Assembly (NCBI RefSeq): GCF_014222285.1
Contig: NZ_JACKZS010000043.1
Span: forward strand, 1-42,478
Source: Nostoc sp. UCD121
GTDB taxonomy: Bacteria; Cyanobacteriota; Cyanobacteriia; Cyanobacteriales; Nostocaceae
DNA: 42,478 bases
Direction of reading: 5' to 3'
Each line of letters begins with the position of its first letter. The stretch's first letter is position 1. Of this stretch, positions 35,813 to 42,478 are shown in pieces. The notes beneath the pieces are model-generated. The model was given only the letters and a program-made list of their open reading frames with translations, was not told where the DNA came from and did not search any database. A program made the position numbers and the translations under genes.

Positions 35813-36445
35813 TTAACCTAACTGTTGGATGAGGTTTTTTGCCCTAGATGCGATCGCTTGCCAATTTCCCTCTGTGACAAGCTTTTTAGGAAATAATTCA
35901 CCGCTCAAACCGACAGCGATCGCTCCGGCTTGCAAAAATTCTTTAGCATTTTCCAGAGTGACACCGCCTGTAGGAATTAAGGGAATCTGACTTAGTGGCC
36001 CTTGCAAACTTTTAATGTAATCAGCCCCTCCCACTGCTTGTACGGGAAACACTTTTACACAACTAGCGCCCTGACTCCAAGCGGTAACAATTTCTGTAGG
36101 AGTCAACGCTCCTGGGATGATAGGTATATCTTTTTCTTGTGCTGCTTGAATCATTGCTGAGTCAACGTGGGGTGTGAAGAGGAATTGCGCCCCAGATGCG
36201 ATCGCTTCTTGTAGCTGTTGGACATTGAATAACGTGCCAGTACCAATGATACAGGCTGGTAATTCTGAGCGTAGTTGACTGATTAATTCTCCAGCGCGAT
36301 CGCTATTCCAGGTAATCTCAATCAGCTGCATTCCCCCAGATGCTACCGCCATTGCCATTTCCTCTCCCAATTCGATTTTAGGGGCGCGGATAACTGCGAT
36401 CGCACGATGTTTTTGTAATTGTGATAACCAAATTTCATTAGGCAT
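35813..36445 (-). CDS. KDPG/KHG-type aldolase
   Basis: A 210-residue class I aldolase resembling Eda, the Entner-Doudoroff enzyme that splits 2-keto-3-deoxy-6-phosphogluconate. The Schiff-base lysine is in ASCVKVFPVQAVGG, the catalytic Glu in LIEITWNS, and the phosphate site is PTGGVTLEN. At the position of the E. coli substrate-binding Arg (LEVTLRT) this protein has Asn (LIEITWNS), as in galactonate-type relatives, so the exact substrate is open and I give no symbol. No edd-like dehydratase or sugar-acid genes are nearby. Confidence 0.85.
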   Translation of the reverse strand: MPNEIWLSQLQKHRAIAVIRAPKIELGEEMAMAVASGGMQLIEITWNSDRAGELISQLRSELPACIIGTGTLFNVQQLQEAIASGAQFLFTPHVDSAMIQAAQEKDIPIIPGALTPTEIVTAWSQGASCVKVFPVQAVGGADYIKSLQGPLSQIPLIPTGGVTLENAKEFLQAGAIAVGLSGELFPKKLVTEGNWQAIASRAKNLIQQLG

Positions 36446-36690
36446 TTTGACTGGGAATTAGGGATTAGGGAATGGGGAGATTCCAGATGTGTTGGCGCGA
36501 CAGCATAACGCACCTGTTATCTGTAGGCGGCGCATTAGGCTTAACCCGTAACTACTGGAGAATTTATTTTCTGGAAGTCCCATTAGTTCAATACAGACCT
36601 AACCCTATCTGCAAGAGCAAGTACCCTCTATTCTGAAGATATGGAAGATGGGTTAATAGTAGCTAGCTAATTAATAATTATGAATCATTC

Positions 36691-36730
36691 AAAAAAGGCT
36701 AGAAACTGCATTTAAGCTGTCTCTAGCCTT
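36691..36730 (-). terminator. Rho-independent terminator of tRNA-Val
   Basis: On the minus strand AAGGCTAGA (36722-36730) pairs with TCTAGCCTT (36695-36703), followed by a T run, 12 nt after the tRNA. Confidence 0.85.
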
Positions 36731-36741
36731 AATTAAATTAA

Positions 36742-36814
<73 letters not shown>

Positions 36815-36920
36815 TTTTCACTAATCCTTAACTAATATAGCAGAAGATTTTGCATTGCGCTAGTAGTTTTGGGAAAATCTTTTTTTCTCTTATACTGGCT
36901 CAGTATTAAGTTACTCAGCA

Positions 36921-36947
36921 CGGACTAAACGCCCCGCTATCGCTAAC
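36921..36947. repeat. Dispersed repeat, inverted copy of 15296-15322
   Basis: Matches the reverse complement of 15296-15322 at 25 of 27 bases (core CTAAACGCCCCGCTA). Both copies sit just upstream of a gene start. Confidence 0.75.
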
Positions 36948-36957
36948 AGGATTTAGG

Positions 36958-37578
36958 ATGCCTTCTGGTCGGACGCACGATCGTATTACTATGTATGCTC
37001 TGCCGTTGGTGGCGGGCATTACTTTCTGGCAGACTCGCAGTAGCAATGCAACTTTATTGGTTGCAGGCGGGTTTCTATTTGGAGGGCTGATGTTTGGCCC
37101 CGATTTGGATATTTACTCTGTACAATTTCAACGCTGGGGTTTCTTGCGCTGGATTTGGCTACCTTATCAAAAAAGTCTGCGGCATCGTTCTTTTTTATCC
37201 CACGGGCCGATTATTGGCACGATTCTGCGGATACTTTATCTGGGGTGTTTGCTAGCTATCTTGGCAATTTTGGTTTTGGCAATTGCCGAAAGATTATGGA
37301 ATCTGAGTTTTACTTGGCAAGATTTGGGACAAACTGTGGGGCGATCGCTTCTGCAATATGATACTGAATATATCGCCCTGTTTTTAGGGTTAGAACTTGG
37401 CGCGATGAGCCATTCTCTCAGCGATTGGAGTGGTTCGGCATACAAGCGCGTGCGAAAGCAAGGGGTTCGGGGGTTGCTTCCTAGTGGCAAAATGAAGAAG
37501 CGGAAAGTTACAAGTCGCGGTACTCGTCGAGCTACAGTTACCAGAAAGAGCAACGGCAGAACGACAAAGGACAAATGA
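36958..37578 (+). CDS. Putative metal-binding membrane protein (DUF2227-like)
   Basis: A 206-residue protein starting MPSGRTHDRIT, with three or four membrane segments and conserved polar residues between them: GPDLDIYS, LRHRSFLSHGP and SHSLSDW. His/Asp clusters of this kind define the DUF2227 family, annotated as putative metal-binding, related to YdjM-type membrane hydrolases. The last 40 residues are strongly basic (KMKKRKVTSRGTRRATVTRK). It ends 3 nt before mazG, which suggests co-transcription. Function unknown. Confidence 0.8.
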   Translation: MPSGRTHDRITMYALPLVAGITFWQTRSSNATLLVAGGFLFGGLMFGPDLDIYSVQFQRWGFLRWIWLPYQKSLRHRSFLSHGPIIGTILRILYLGCLLAILAILVLAIAERLWNLSFTWQDLGQTVGRSLLQYDTEYIALFLGLELGAMSHSLSDWSGSAYKRVRKQGVRGLLPSGKMKKRKVTSRGTRRATVTRKSNGRTTKDK

Positions 37579-37581
37579 CAA

Positions 37582-38427
37582 ATGACAAATACTTCGGCTT
37601 CGCTCAGTACAAGTGACAAAGTTGAGACTTTGGCAGCTTTGCAAGAATTGATTGAGGTGGTGGCGAAATTGCGATCGCCTGATGGTGGTTGTCCGTGGGA
37701 TTTGGCGCAAACTGCCGAAACGCTTACTCCTTATGTGATTGAGGAAGCTTATGAGGTGGTGGATGCAATTAAGAGTGGGGATCAGAAGGCGATCGCAGAA
37801 GAATTAGGCGATTTATTATTACAAGTGGTATTGCAAGCCCAAATCGCTAGTGAATCTGGACAATTTTCTCTCAAAGAAATAACTCAGGGGATTTCCCAAA
37901 AGTTGATTCGCCGTCATCCTCATGTGTTTGGTGATGTGTCAGTAGCCAGTGTGGATGAGGTGCGGCAAAATTGGGAACAAATCAAAGCGCAGGAAAAAGG
38001 CGAACCATCGCCAGACGCGCAAAAACTTAGTGCTAAACTCGGTCGTTATGGGCGCACCCTTCCCCCGTTGACAGCAGCGATGAAGATTTCTCAAAAGGCT
38101 GCTGCTATTGGGTTTGAATGGGAAAATATTCAGGGCGTTTGGGATAAGTTTCATGAAGAATTGGGTGAATTTCAACAGGCTTTAGCTGAGGAAACACCCG
38201 AACGACAACAAGCAGAATTAGGCGATTTACTCTTTGCGGTTATTCAACTAGCGCGTTGGCATAATCTCGATCCTAGCGCCGGTTTGCAAGGTACAAATCA
38301 GCGATTTGTCCAGCGATTAGAAAAAATGGAGGCAGTTTGCGATCGCCCCCTTTCTGATTACAGTTTAGATGAGCTAGAAAATTTGTGGCAACAGGCAAAA
38401 GCCCAACTTGCAAAAGAAGACTCATAA
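37582..38427 (+). CDS. mazG: Nucleoside triphosphate pyrophosphohydrolase MazG
   Basis: MazG hydrolyses (d)NTPs to monophosphates and pyrophosphate, cleaning abnormal nucleotides and affecting the stringent response. The first MazG domain has GGCPWDLAQTAETLTPYVIEEAYEVVDAI and EELGDLLLQVVLQ with the E-x-x-E...E-x-x-D metal ligands; a second domain near residues 165-245 has ELGEFQQAL and ELGDLLFAVIQLAR. The 281-residue length is normal. The first 14 residues lie in a repeat-like sequence (TACTTCGGCTTCGCTCAGTA), so the native N-terminus may have been changed by repeat insertion. It lies 3 nt after the previous gene. Confidence 0.93.
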   Translation: MTNTSASLSTSDKVETLAALQELIEVVAKLRSPDGGCPWDLAQTAETLTPYVIEEAYEVVDAIKSGDQKAIAEELGDLLLQVVLQAQIASESGQFSLKEITQGISQKLIRRHPHVFGDVSVASVDEVRQNWEQIKAQEKGEPSPDAQKLSAKLGRYGRTLPPLTAAMKISQKAAAIGFEWENIQGVWDKFHEELGEFQQALAEETPERQQAELGDLLFAVIQLARWHNLDPSAGLQGTNQRFVQRLEKMEAVCDRPLSDYSLDELENLWQQAKAQLAKEDS

Positions 38428-38450
38428 ATTAATTTCTAAATTATCGAACA

Positions 38451-38470
38451 GAATTCAGAATTCTGAATTC
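38451..38470. repeat. Perfect 20-bp palindrome after mazG
   Basis: GAATTCAGAATTCTGAATTC, identical to its reverse complement, 24 nt after the mazG stop. It could form a terminator-like stem or be a palindromic repeat. Confidence 0.7.
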
Positions 38471-38619
38471 AGGAGTCAGAATGAATTTTGTACGAAAAAG
38501 CAGATAGCTTACCACTCCGTGGAAGCAAGCTACGCGCAGCGTCTCAAGCCCTCATTTTCAGGTAGGGGCAATTTATGAATTTCCCCTACCACCAAATAGC
38601 AAATTAAGTACAAGCGACA

Positions 38620-39687
38620 TCATAGCCAAGCTCGATCGTATTGAACAGGCCAGAGTTTATCGTGTCCTAACTGTTTAGCTGCCAGATGCGGCCAGTAAGG
38701 ATTGCGGAGTAGTTCACGTCCTAACAGCACTATATCGGCTACTTCTGTGCGAATAATCTCGTCAGCGTGTTCAGGGGCTGTGATTAAACCTACGGCTCCT
38801 GTATGGATATTGGCTTCGCGGCGGATGCGTTCGGCAAACTGAGTCTGATAACCAGGTTGAATTGGTATCTTGACACCCGGTATAATTCCCCCTGATGAAG
38901 TATCGATGAGATCAACTCCTAGAGACTTAAGCTTGTCACTTAAAGCGATACTTTGCTCGATGTCCCAAGCTCCATCTACCCAATCGGTAGCAGAAATACG
39001 TACCCAGAGTGGATTTGTCTGGGGCCAAACCTCTCGAACTGCTTGAACAACTTCTATGAGCAGACGAGTCCGGTTTGCAAAGCTGCCACCATAATCATCT
39101 TGCCGTTGGTTAGCAAGGGGTGAAAGAAACTGGTGGAGTAGATAACCGTGGGCAGCATGGATTTCCACTACCTTAAAACCAGCTTGCAGAGAACGTTTAG
39201 TACCTTGGACAAAGGCATCAATAACTTCCTGAATTCCTTCAAGACTTAGGGCTTCTGGAACTGGACTATCTTGGCTAAAGGCGATCGCACTACTCGAAAC
39301 TAAGGGCCGCCAACCTTCCTGAGATTCATCCAGCGTTTTCCCTCCCTTACTGGGTTTGGCTGTGCTGGCCTTTCTACCTGCATGAGCAAGTTGAATCCCT
39401 GCAACAGCGCCAAAGTTATGAATCAATGCCACAGTTTTGGCTAAAGTTTCTATATGTGCATCTGACCAAATTCCCAAATCTTGCGGGCTAATGCGCCCAC
39501 GCGGTTCTATAGCTGCTGCTTCTGTGAACACTATACCCGCACCGCCTACTGCACGAGAAGCTAAATGAATAACGTGCCAATCATTAGCATATCCATTTGT
39601 ACTGGAATATTGACACATGGGTGAAACAGCAATGCGGTTGCGGAAGGTAACTTCACGAATCTTGAATGGTTCAAACAGATGTGCCAT
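38620..39687 (-). CDS. NADPH-dependent Old Yellow Enzyme (YqjM-like ene-reductase)
   Basis: A 355-residue FMN oxidoreductase that reduces activated C=C bonds. It begins LFEPFKIREVTFRNRIAVSPMCQYS with the Cys that tunes FMN in the YqjM class, then QLAHAGRKAS, the substrate-binding pair in EIHAAHGYLLHQFLSPLANQRQDDYGGS, and the FMN phosphate site DIVLLGRELLRNPYWPHLAA. These mark the thermophilic-like YqjM subgroup, not the classical yeast OYE subgroup. Physiological substrate is unknown. A 52-residue ORF lies 58 nt upstream on the same strand. Confidence 0.92.
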   Translation of the reverse strand: MAHLFEPFKIREVTFRNRIAVSPMCQYSSTNGYANDWHVIHLASRAVGGAGIVFTEAAAIEPRGRISPQDLGIWSDAHIETLAKTVALIHNFGAVAGIQLAHAGRKASTAKPSKGGKTLDESQEGWRPLVSSSAIAFSQDSPVPEALSLEGIQEVIDAFVQGTKRSLQAGFKVVEIHAAHGYLLHQFLSPLANQRQDDYGGSFANRTRLLIEVVQAVREVWPQTNPLWVRISATDWVDGAWDIEQSIALSDKLKSLGVDLIDTSSGGIIPGVKIPIQPGYQTQFAERIRREANIHTGAVGLITAPEHADEIIRTEVADIVLLGRELLRNPYWPHLAAKQLGHDKLWPVQYDRAWL

Positions 39688-39745
39688 TAATATTGATTCC
39701 TTCTCTTGCTAGGTAAAACAAATTGCGGAGATTTACAGGATGAAC

Positions 39746-39904
39746 TCAATTTTGCATGAAATAGCTGGAGATATTATACGAAGGAGATTCTAGTAGAAAA
39801 AGTAGAGTAACCCAAGTAGCATGAAAGGCTGCAAATACTAGTGCAATGTTCAACACTGTTTCTCGTAATACAGGCGGTTCACAAACGAGTTGCACAAGAC
39901 TCAT
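39746..39904 (-). CDS. Possible 52-residue membrane protein upstream of the ene-reductase
   Basis: An ATG-started frame with AGGTGGG five bases upstream. The peptide has an N-terminal soluble part (MSLVQLVCEPPVLRETV), one hydrophobic segment of about 20 residues (LNIALVFAAFHATWVTLLFL) and a short polar tail. I do not recognise it. It is on the same strand as the ene-reductase and ends 58 nt before it, so the two may share a transcript. No homolog search was possible; it may be chance. Confidence 0.35.
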   Translation of the reverse strand: MSLVQLVCEPPVLRETVLNIALVFAAFHATWVTLLFLLESPSYNISSYFMQN

Positions 39905-40225
39905 AAATCCCACCTGCTAGACAGAGATATTTAAGCTACGTCTCATATCAGCCAGTAGCGGCTGATTGTAGTAGACATTAGCCACTGCTAATCTTACGGC
40001 AAGCCGCTTCTCTAGGAGAGGTTGCGGAAATGCGATCGCGTCTTTGCTAAAGTTACAATGGTACTTCGTTGCGTCAGGTCAGAGCAGTATGCTCTTTAGA
40101 ACTCATTATGATGCAACAAAATATGGAATAGTCGCTTAACTACTTCTTGAATAACGATCTATGAGACGCGCAAAGAAGGCGGAATTCCTATATCGGAAAC
40201 GTTTCGTTAATGTGGAATTGGTGGT
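39905..40225. other. Non-coding gap
   Basis: About 320 bases with a HIP1 octamer near 40034. No gene, terminator or repeat was recognised. Confidence 0.45.
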
Positions 40226-40432
40226 TTATTTACGCGGTAGTGCAGCAGAAGCCTGATTAAGATTTGGATAAATCGGCTTATCATCAGATTCTTGCCTCTG
40301 CAATTCCCAGATATCACATCCTACTTCTTCTTGATCCACTAATAACTGTAGATTATCTGGTAATTTACTTTTTGGCGAAATTGTCCAATTTTCTCCATAT
40401 AAACATTCTCTTTCAATTTGTCCAGAAAACAT
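40226..40432 (-). CDS. Small hypothetical protein, 68 residues
   Basis: A frame starting MFSGQIERECLYGENW with GGAG nine bases upstream of ATG 40432; a longer frame to 40456 lacks such a site. The protein is soluble and acidic in its middle part (LLVDQEEVGCDIWELQRQES) with no membrane segment or recognised domain. Good ribosome binding site and natural composition support it as a real gene of unknown function. Neighbours give no hint. Confidence 0.5.
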   Translation of the reverse strand: MFSGQIERECLYGENWTISPKSKLPDNLQLLVDQEEVGCDIWELQRQESDDKPIYPNLNQASAALPRK

Positions 40433-40456
40433 AAGTTTACTCTCCAGTAATGTCAC

Positions 40457-41181
40457 AGATTAAGTTTAGTAACTCCTAATTTAGGAAAGACGAAGTAACA
40501 GATTCTCCTCTTTCATTCGCATTTAAAATACACTTACTATTTGGCACTAATATTGTTTTTTAATAAAATTTCTCACTTGTGGATAGTTAAGTAGCTTGTT
40601 TAACTTCTGAGTTTTGGATTCTTATTCTCGACCTAATTGGACTCCTTCACCGATTTAAGATTTTCCAGAAAAGACCGAGTGCGCTTAATAAAACTATATT
40701 TAATGCCACTAAATTGATTGTGAGTTCCTTGACAGTTCTATTCAGAAAATACCTTTTTTGAGATTGGAAACCCCAACCTCAAAAAAACTAATTTAGGGTA
40801 ATTAACTCATTAACACTCCTGAATTTTCCCCTTTCCCGCATCGGGGTAAGGAGGTTAGGTTTTTGGTAGACTTTTCCATATAACGTGAAAAGTCAGGTAA
40901 TAGAGGCTAAAAGTTTATTTGGCACTAAATTTTGAGTTTATTGGCTAATTAAGACAATTTACCGATTTAACTACTGTAAATCGACCAATTTAAAGTAGTA
41001 TGTATTTATGAGGTTTGCATAAATTGTGCTAAAAAACAAGAGGTTGTTAAAATTTATTAATATTACTCATTGCGAAAGTTAAGTCTGTGGCAAAAACTTT
41101 CTCAAAAAAATAAAGAACAAGTATAATTTTATCCTCAATGGTTAAAACAAAAGATTCTGCGTCGAATGCGTTATGGGATGG
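40457..41181. other. Long non-coding region with two hairpins
   Basis: No gene is supported. It holds a hairpin with T/A-rich ends (40754-40786) and a weaker GC hairpin followed by a T run (about 40830-40864), which could end an unannotated small RNA. Confidence 0.45.
40754..40786. terminator. Bidirectional terminator-like hairpin
   Basis: TTTTTTGAG (40754-40762) and TTGG pair with CCAA and CTCAAAAAA (40778-40786) with one internal mismatch. T runs stand on the 3' side of both strands, although no annotated gene ends here. Confidence 0.45.
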
Positions 41182-41251
41182 GCTATACAAACTTTCGTCC
41201 GCCTGCGCGGACTCTCTAAAATCCAAAGCAGGCGGGTTTAGTCTGTATAGC
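41182..41251. repeat. Nested inverted repeat, GC-rich core
   Basis: Outer arms GCTATACA (41182-41189) and TGTATAGC (41244-41251) enclose CCGCCTGC (41199-41206) and GCAGGCGG (41228-41235). A small foldback element downstream of the CYTH gene. Confidence 0.7.
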
Positions 41252-41306
41252 TGCTATTTCCAATCGCCCGGTGTTTCTTCCAAAAGTGGATGCTCCCTTT
41301 TCGCCA

Positions 41307-41771
41307 TTACCATTGTGAAAAAGGGTGTTTTACTAAATTGCTGTTGAAATATCTGGAATCATCAGAAACTTCTTGTCCAATCCAACTTGGTAGTTCAATT
41401 TGTTGATTTTCATCATTCAGTTCAACTTCTGCCAAGATTAATCCTTTATTAACACCATCGAACTCATCTATTTCCCAAATCAAACCACCCGATTGTATTT
41501 TATATCTAATTTTTTCTATAAAGGGACGTTCACATAATGCCTCAAGCATTTCTTGAGCATCTTCAACAGGAATAGGATACTCAAACTCTAATCTCGAATA
41601 TTTTATACTGGGGCCTTTAATAGTCAAATAACTCTTTTCCCCTACTATACGTATGCGTACAGCCGTTTTGTCTTGTGTGGCAATGTATCCTTGACGATAT
41701 ACACTACCTTCAACTAATCCTCTCCAGCTATCTCCTTTCACTAAAAATTTCCGCTCTATTTCTTTCGCCAT
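41307..41771 (-). CDS. CYTH-domain (tripolyphosphatase-like) protein
   Basis: A 154-residue triphosphate tunnel enzyme. It begins MAKEIERKFLV, the E-x-E-x-K signature, and shows the tunnel strands TAVRIRIVGEKSYLTIKGP, RLEFEYPIPVEDAQEML and LIWEIDEFDGVNKGLILAEVEL with alternating charged residues. Bacterial members of this length hydrolyse inorganic tripolyphosphate or act as adenylate cyclases; the compact form here suits a tripolyphosphatase. It has no CHAD domain. The gene stands alone. Confidence 0.9.
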   Translation of the reverse strand: MAKEIERKFLVKGDSWRGLVEGSVYRQGYIATQDKTAVRIRIVGEKSYLTIKGPSIKYSRLEFEYPIPVEDAQEMLEALCERPFIEKIRYKIQSGGLIWEIDEFDGVNKGLILAEVELNDENQQIELPSWIGQEVSDDSRYFNSNLVKHPFSQW

Positions 41772-42069
41772 TTTAGTTACCTGATTATTTGTTTTTGTCT
41801 AGAAACAAGCTGAGTTATTTTCAAAAAAGGCCATGCGATCGCTCATTTGCACAATGACTATCTTCTAATTCAGCGTCTCCCACTAGTCAACTGCTGTAAG
41901 GATTTAGGTCTGTTAAAATTTTTTAACCGTATACTCTGACTCTAATACACCCTTACCGGAATTTAAAGTATGTTGGCAATAACAAGCCCTACTAGGGGTG
42001 GAAAATAAGCAATACGCAAGGGTTCAAAGTACGTCAAAATTTAGATAAACGCGATCGCACTTACCGACA

Positions 42070-42429
42070 ATGCAGATTACCCAAAGTCTCCATACAGCAA
42101 TTCTTGTGACTGACTTAGAACGCTCTGAACACTTTTATGGCAAAGTGTTGGGATTATCCAAAATAGATCGTTCCCTGAAATACGCTGGTGCATGGTATCA
42201 AGTCGGCAATTATCAGATTCACCTGATAGTTGCACCTACTGTCCCTACTGAAAACCCAAACGAAAAATGGGGACGCAACCCTCACGTCGCTTTCTCGGTT
42301 GCTAACTTGAACGCTGCAAAACAAGAGTTGATCGATCATAATTATCCCTTTCAACCCAGTGCTTCCGGTCGCCCTGCCCTATTCACTCAAGATCCTGATG
42401 GAAATATTATTGAGTTGAGTCAGCAGTGA
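42070..42429 (+). CDS. VOC-family (glyoxalase/dioxygenase-like) protein
   Basis: A 119-residue vicinal-oxygen-chelate protein with two beta-alpha-beta-beta-beta modules. Likely metal ligands are His in SLHTAILVTDLERSEHFY, His in QIHLIVAP, His in PHVAFSVANL and Glu in DPDGNIIELSQQ; the DPDGN(I)IE end is the family hallmark. It may be a lactoylglutathione lyase-like enzyme, a dioxygenase or a resistance protein, which the sequence cannot decide. A HIP1-like sequence lies just upstream. It is followed by G-rich repeats at the window end. Confidence 0.88.
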   Translation: MQITQSLHTAILVTDLERSEHFYGKVLGLSKIDRSLKYAGAWYQVGNYQIHLIVAPTVPTENPNEKWGRNPHVAFSVANLNAAKQELIDHNYPFQPSASGRPALFTQDPDGNIIELSQQ

Positions 42430-42478
42430 GGGGCAGGGGGAGCAGGGGAGGCAGGGGAAGAAGAACTATTTATTGATT
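42430..42478. repeat. G-rich repeat at the window end
   Basis: Purine-rich GGGGCAGGGGGAGCAGGGGAGGCAGGGG-type sequence, of the same kind as the repeat at 26991-27015. It continues past the window. Confidence 0.5.

Noticed and set aside
41138..41347. 69-codon plus-strand frame
   Set aside because: Most of it is the inverted repeat at 41182-41251, and its end overlaps the CYTH gene.

Overview
The window comes from a filamentous, heterocyst-type cyanobacterium (Nostoc/Anabaena group), judged from gene content and repeats. It carries phosphoribulokinase, a ferredoxin-NADP reductase with a phycobilisome-linker-type N-terminus, beta-carboxysome shell proteins CcmK3/CcmK4, a CYP110-type P450, many HIP1 octamers (GCGATCGC, for example at 6408-6415), heptad STRR repeats next to petH, and many dispersed hairpin repeats. 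No phage, plasmid, insertion sequence or CRISPR array was seen. The content looks chromosomal, with some gene decay.

Layout. 1-770: a truncated terpene synthase relic, probably geosmin synthase. 770-3387: metK (TTG start, folded leader) and prk, both on the minus strand. 3388-7446: a long gap with one possible 30-codon ORF, then petH and hom on the plus strand, separated by heptad repeats. 7597-11151: a CRP-type regulator, a PilB/GspE-like protein without its ATPase domain, and a protein resembling the HetZ-related family. 11992-15271: ccmK4 and ccmK3, an alpha/beta hydrolase, and a ParA ATPase with a coiled-coil partner that I read as a type-2 McdA/McdB carboxysome-positioning pair. 15427-22133: P450, hexapeptide acyltransferase, orphan HigA-like antitoxin, solo HEAT-repeat protein, a CcmS-like protein and an ABC exporter. 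22134-29626: repeat-rich gap, SulP transporter, ribokinase, xi-class GST, aspartoacylase-like hydrolase, polysaccharide deacetylase and a small secreted protein. 29627-33965: WYL regulator relic, Coq4-like protein, Hsp70-family protein, a Phd/VapC toxin-antitoxin pair with a palindromic operator, and Uma2. 34090-36814: two related L,D-transpeptidases, a KDPG-type aldolase and tRNA-Val(TAC). 36958-42478: a DUF2227-like membrane protein, mazG, an Old Yellow Enzyme, two small ORFs, a CYTH protein and a VOC protein.

How genes work together. Several genes serve CO2 fixation: prk makes RuBP, petH supplies NADPH, ccmK3/ccmK4 build minor shell facets, the McdAB-like pair would space carboxysomes along the nucleoid, the CcmS-like protein may assist shell assembly, and the SulP carrier could import bicarbonate or sulfate. 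They are not one operon; only ccmK3-ccmK4 and the mcdA-mcdB-like pair are clearly co-transcribed. The rest is housekeeping or accessory. Names rest on motif recognition by eye, without database searches.
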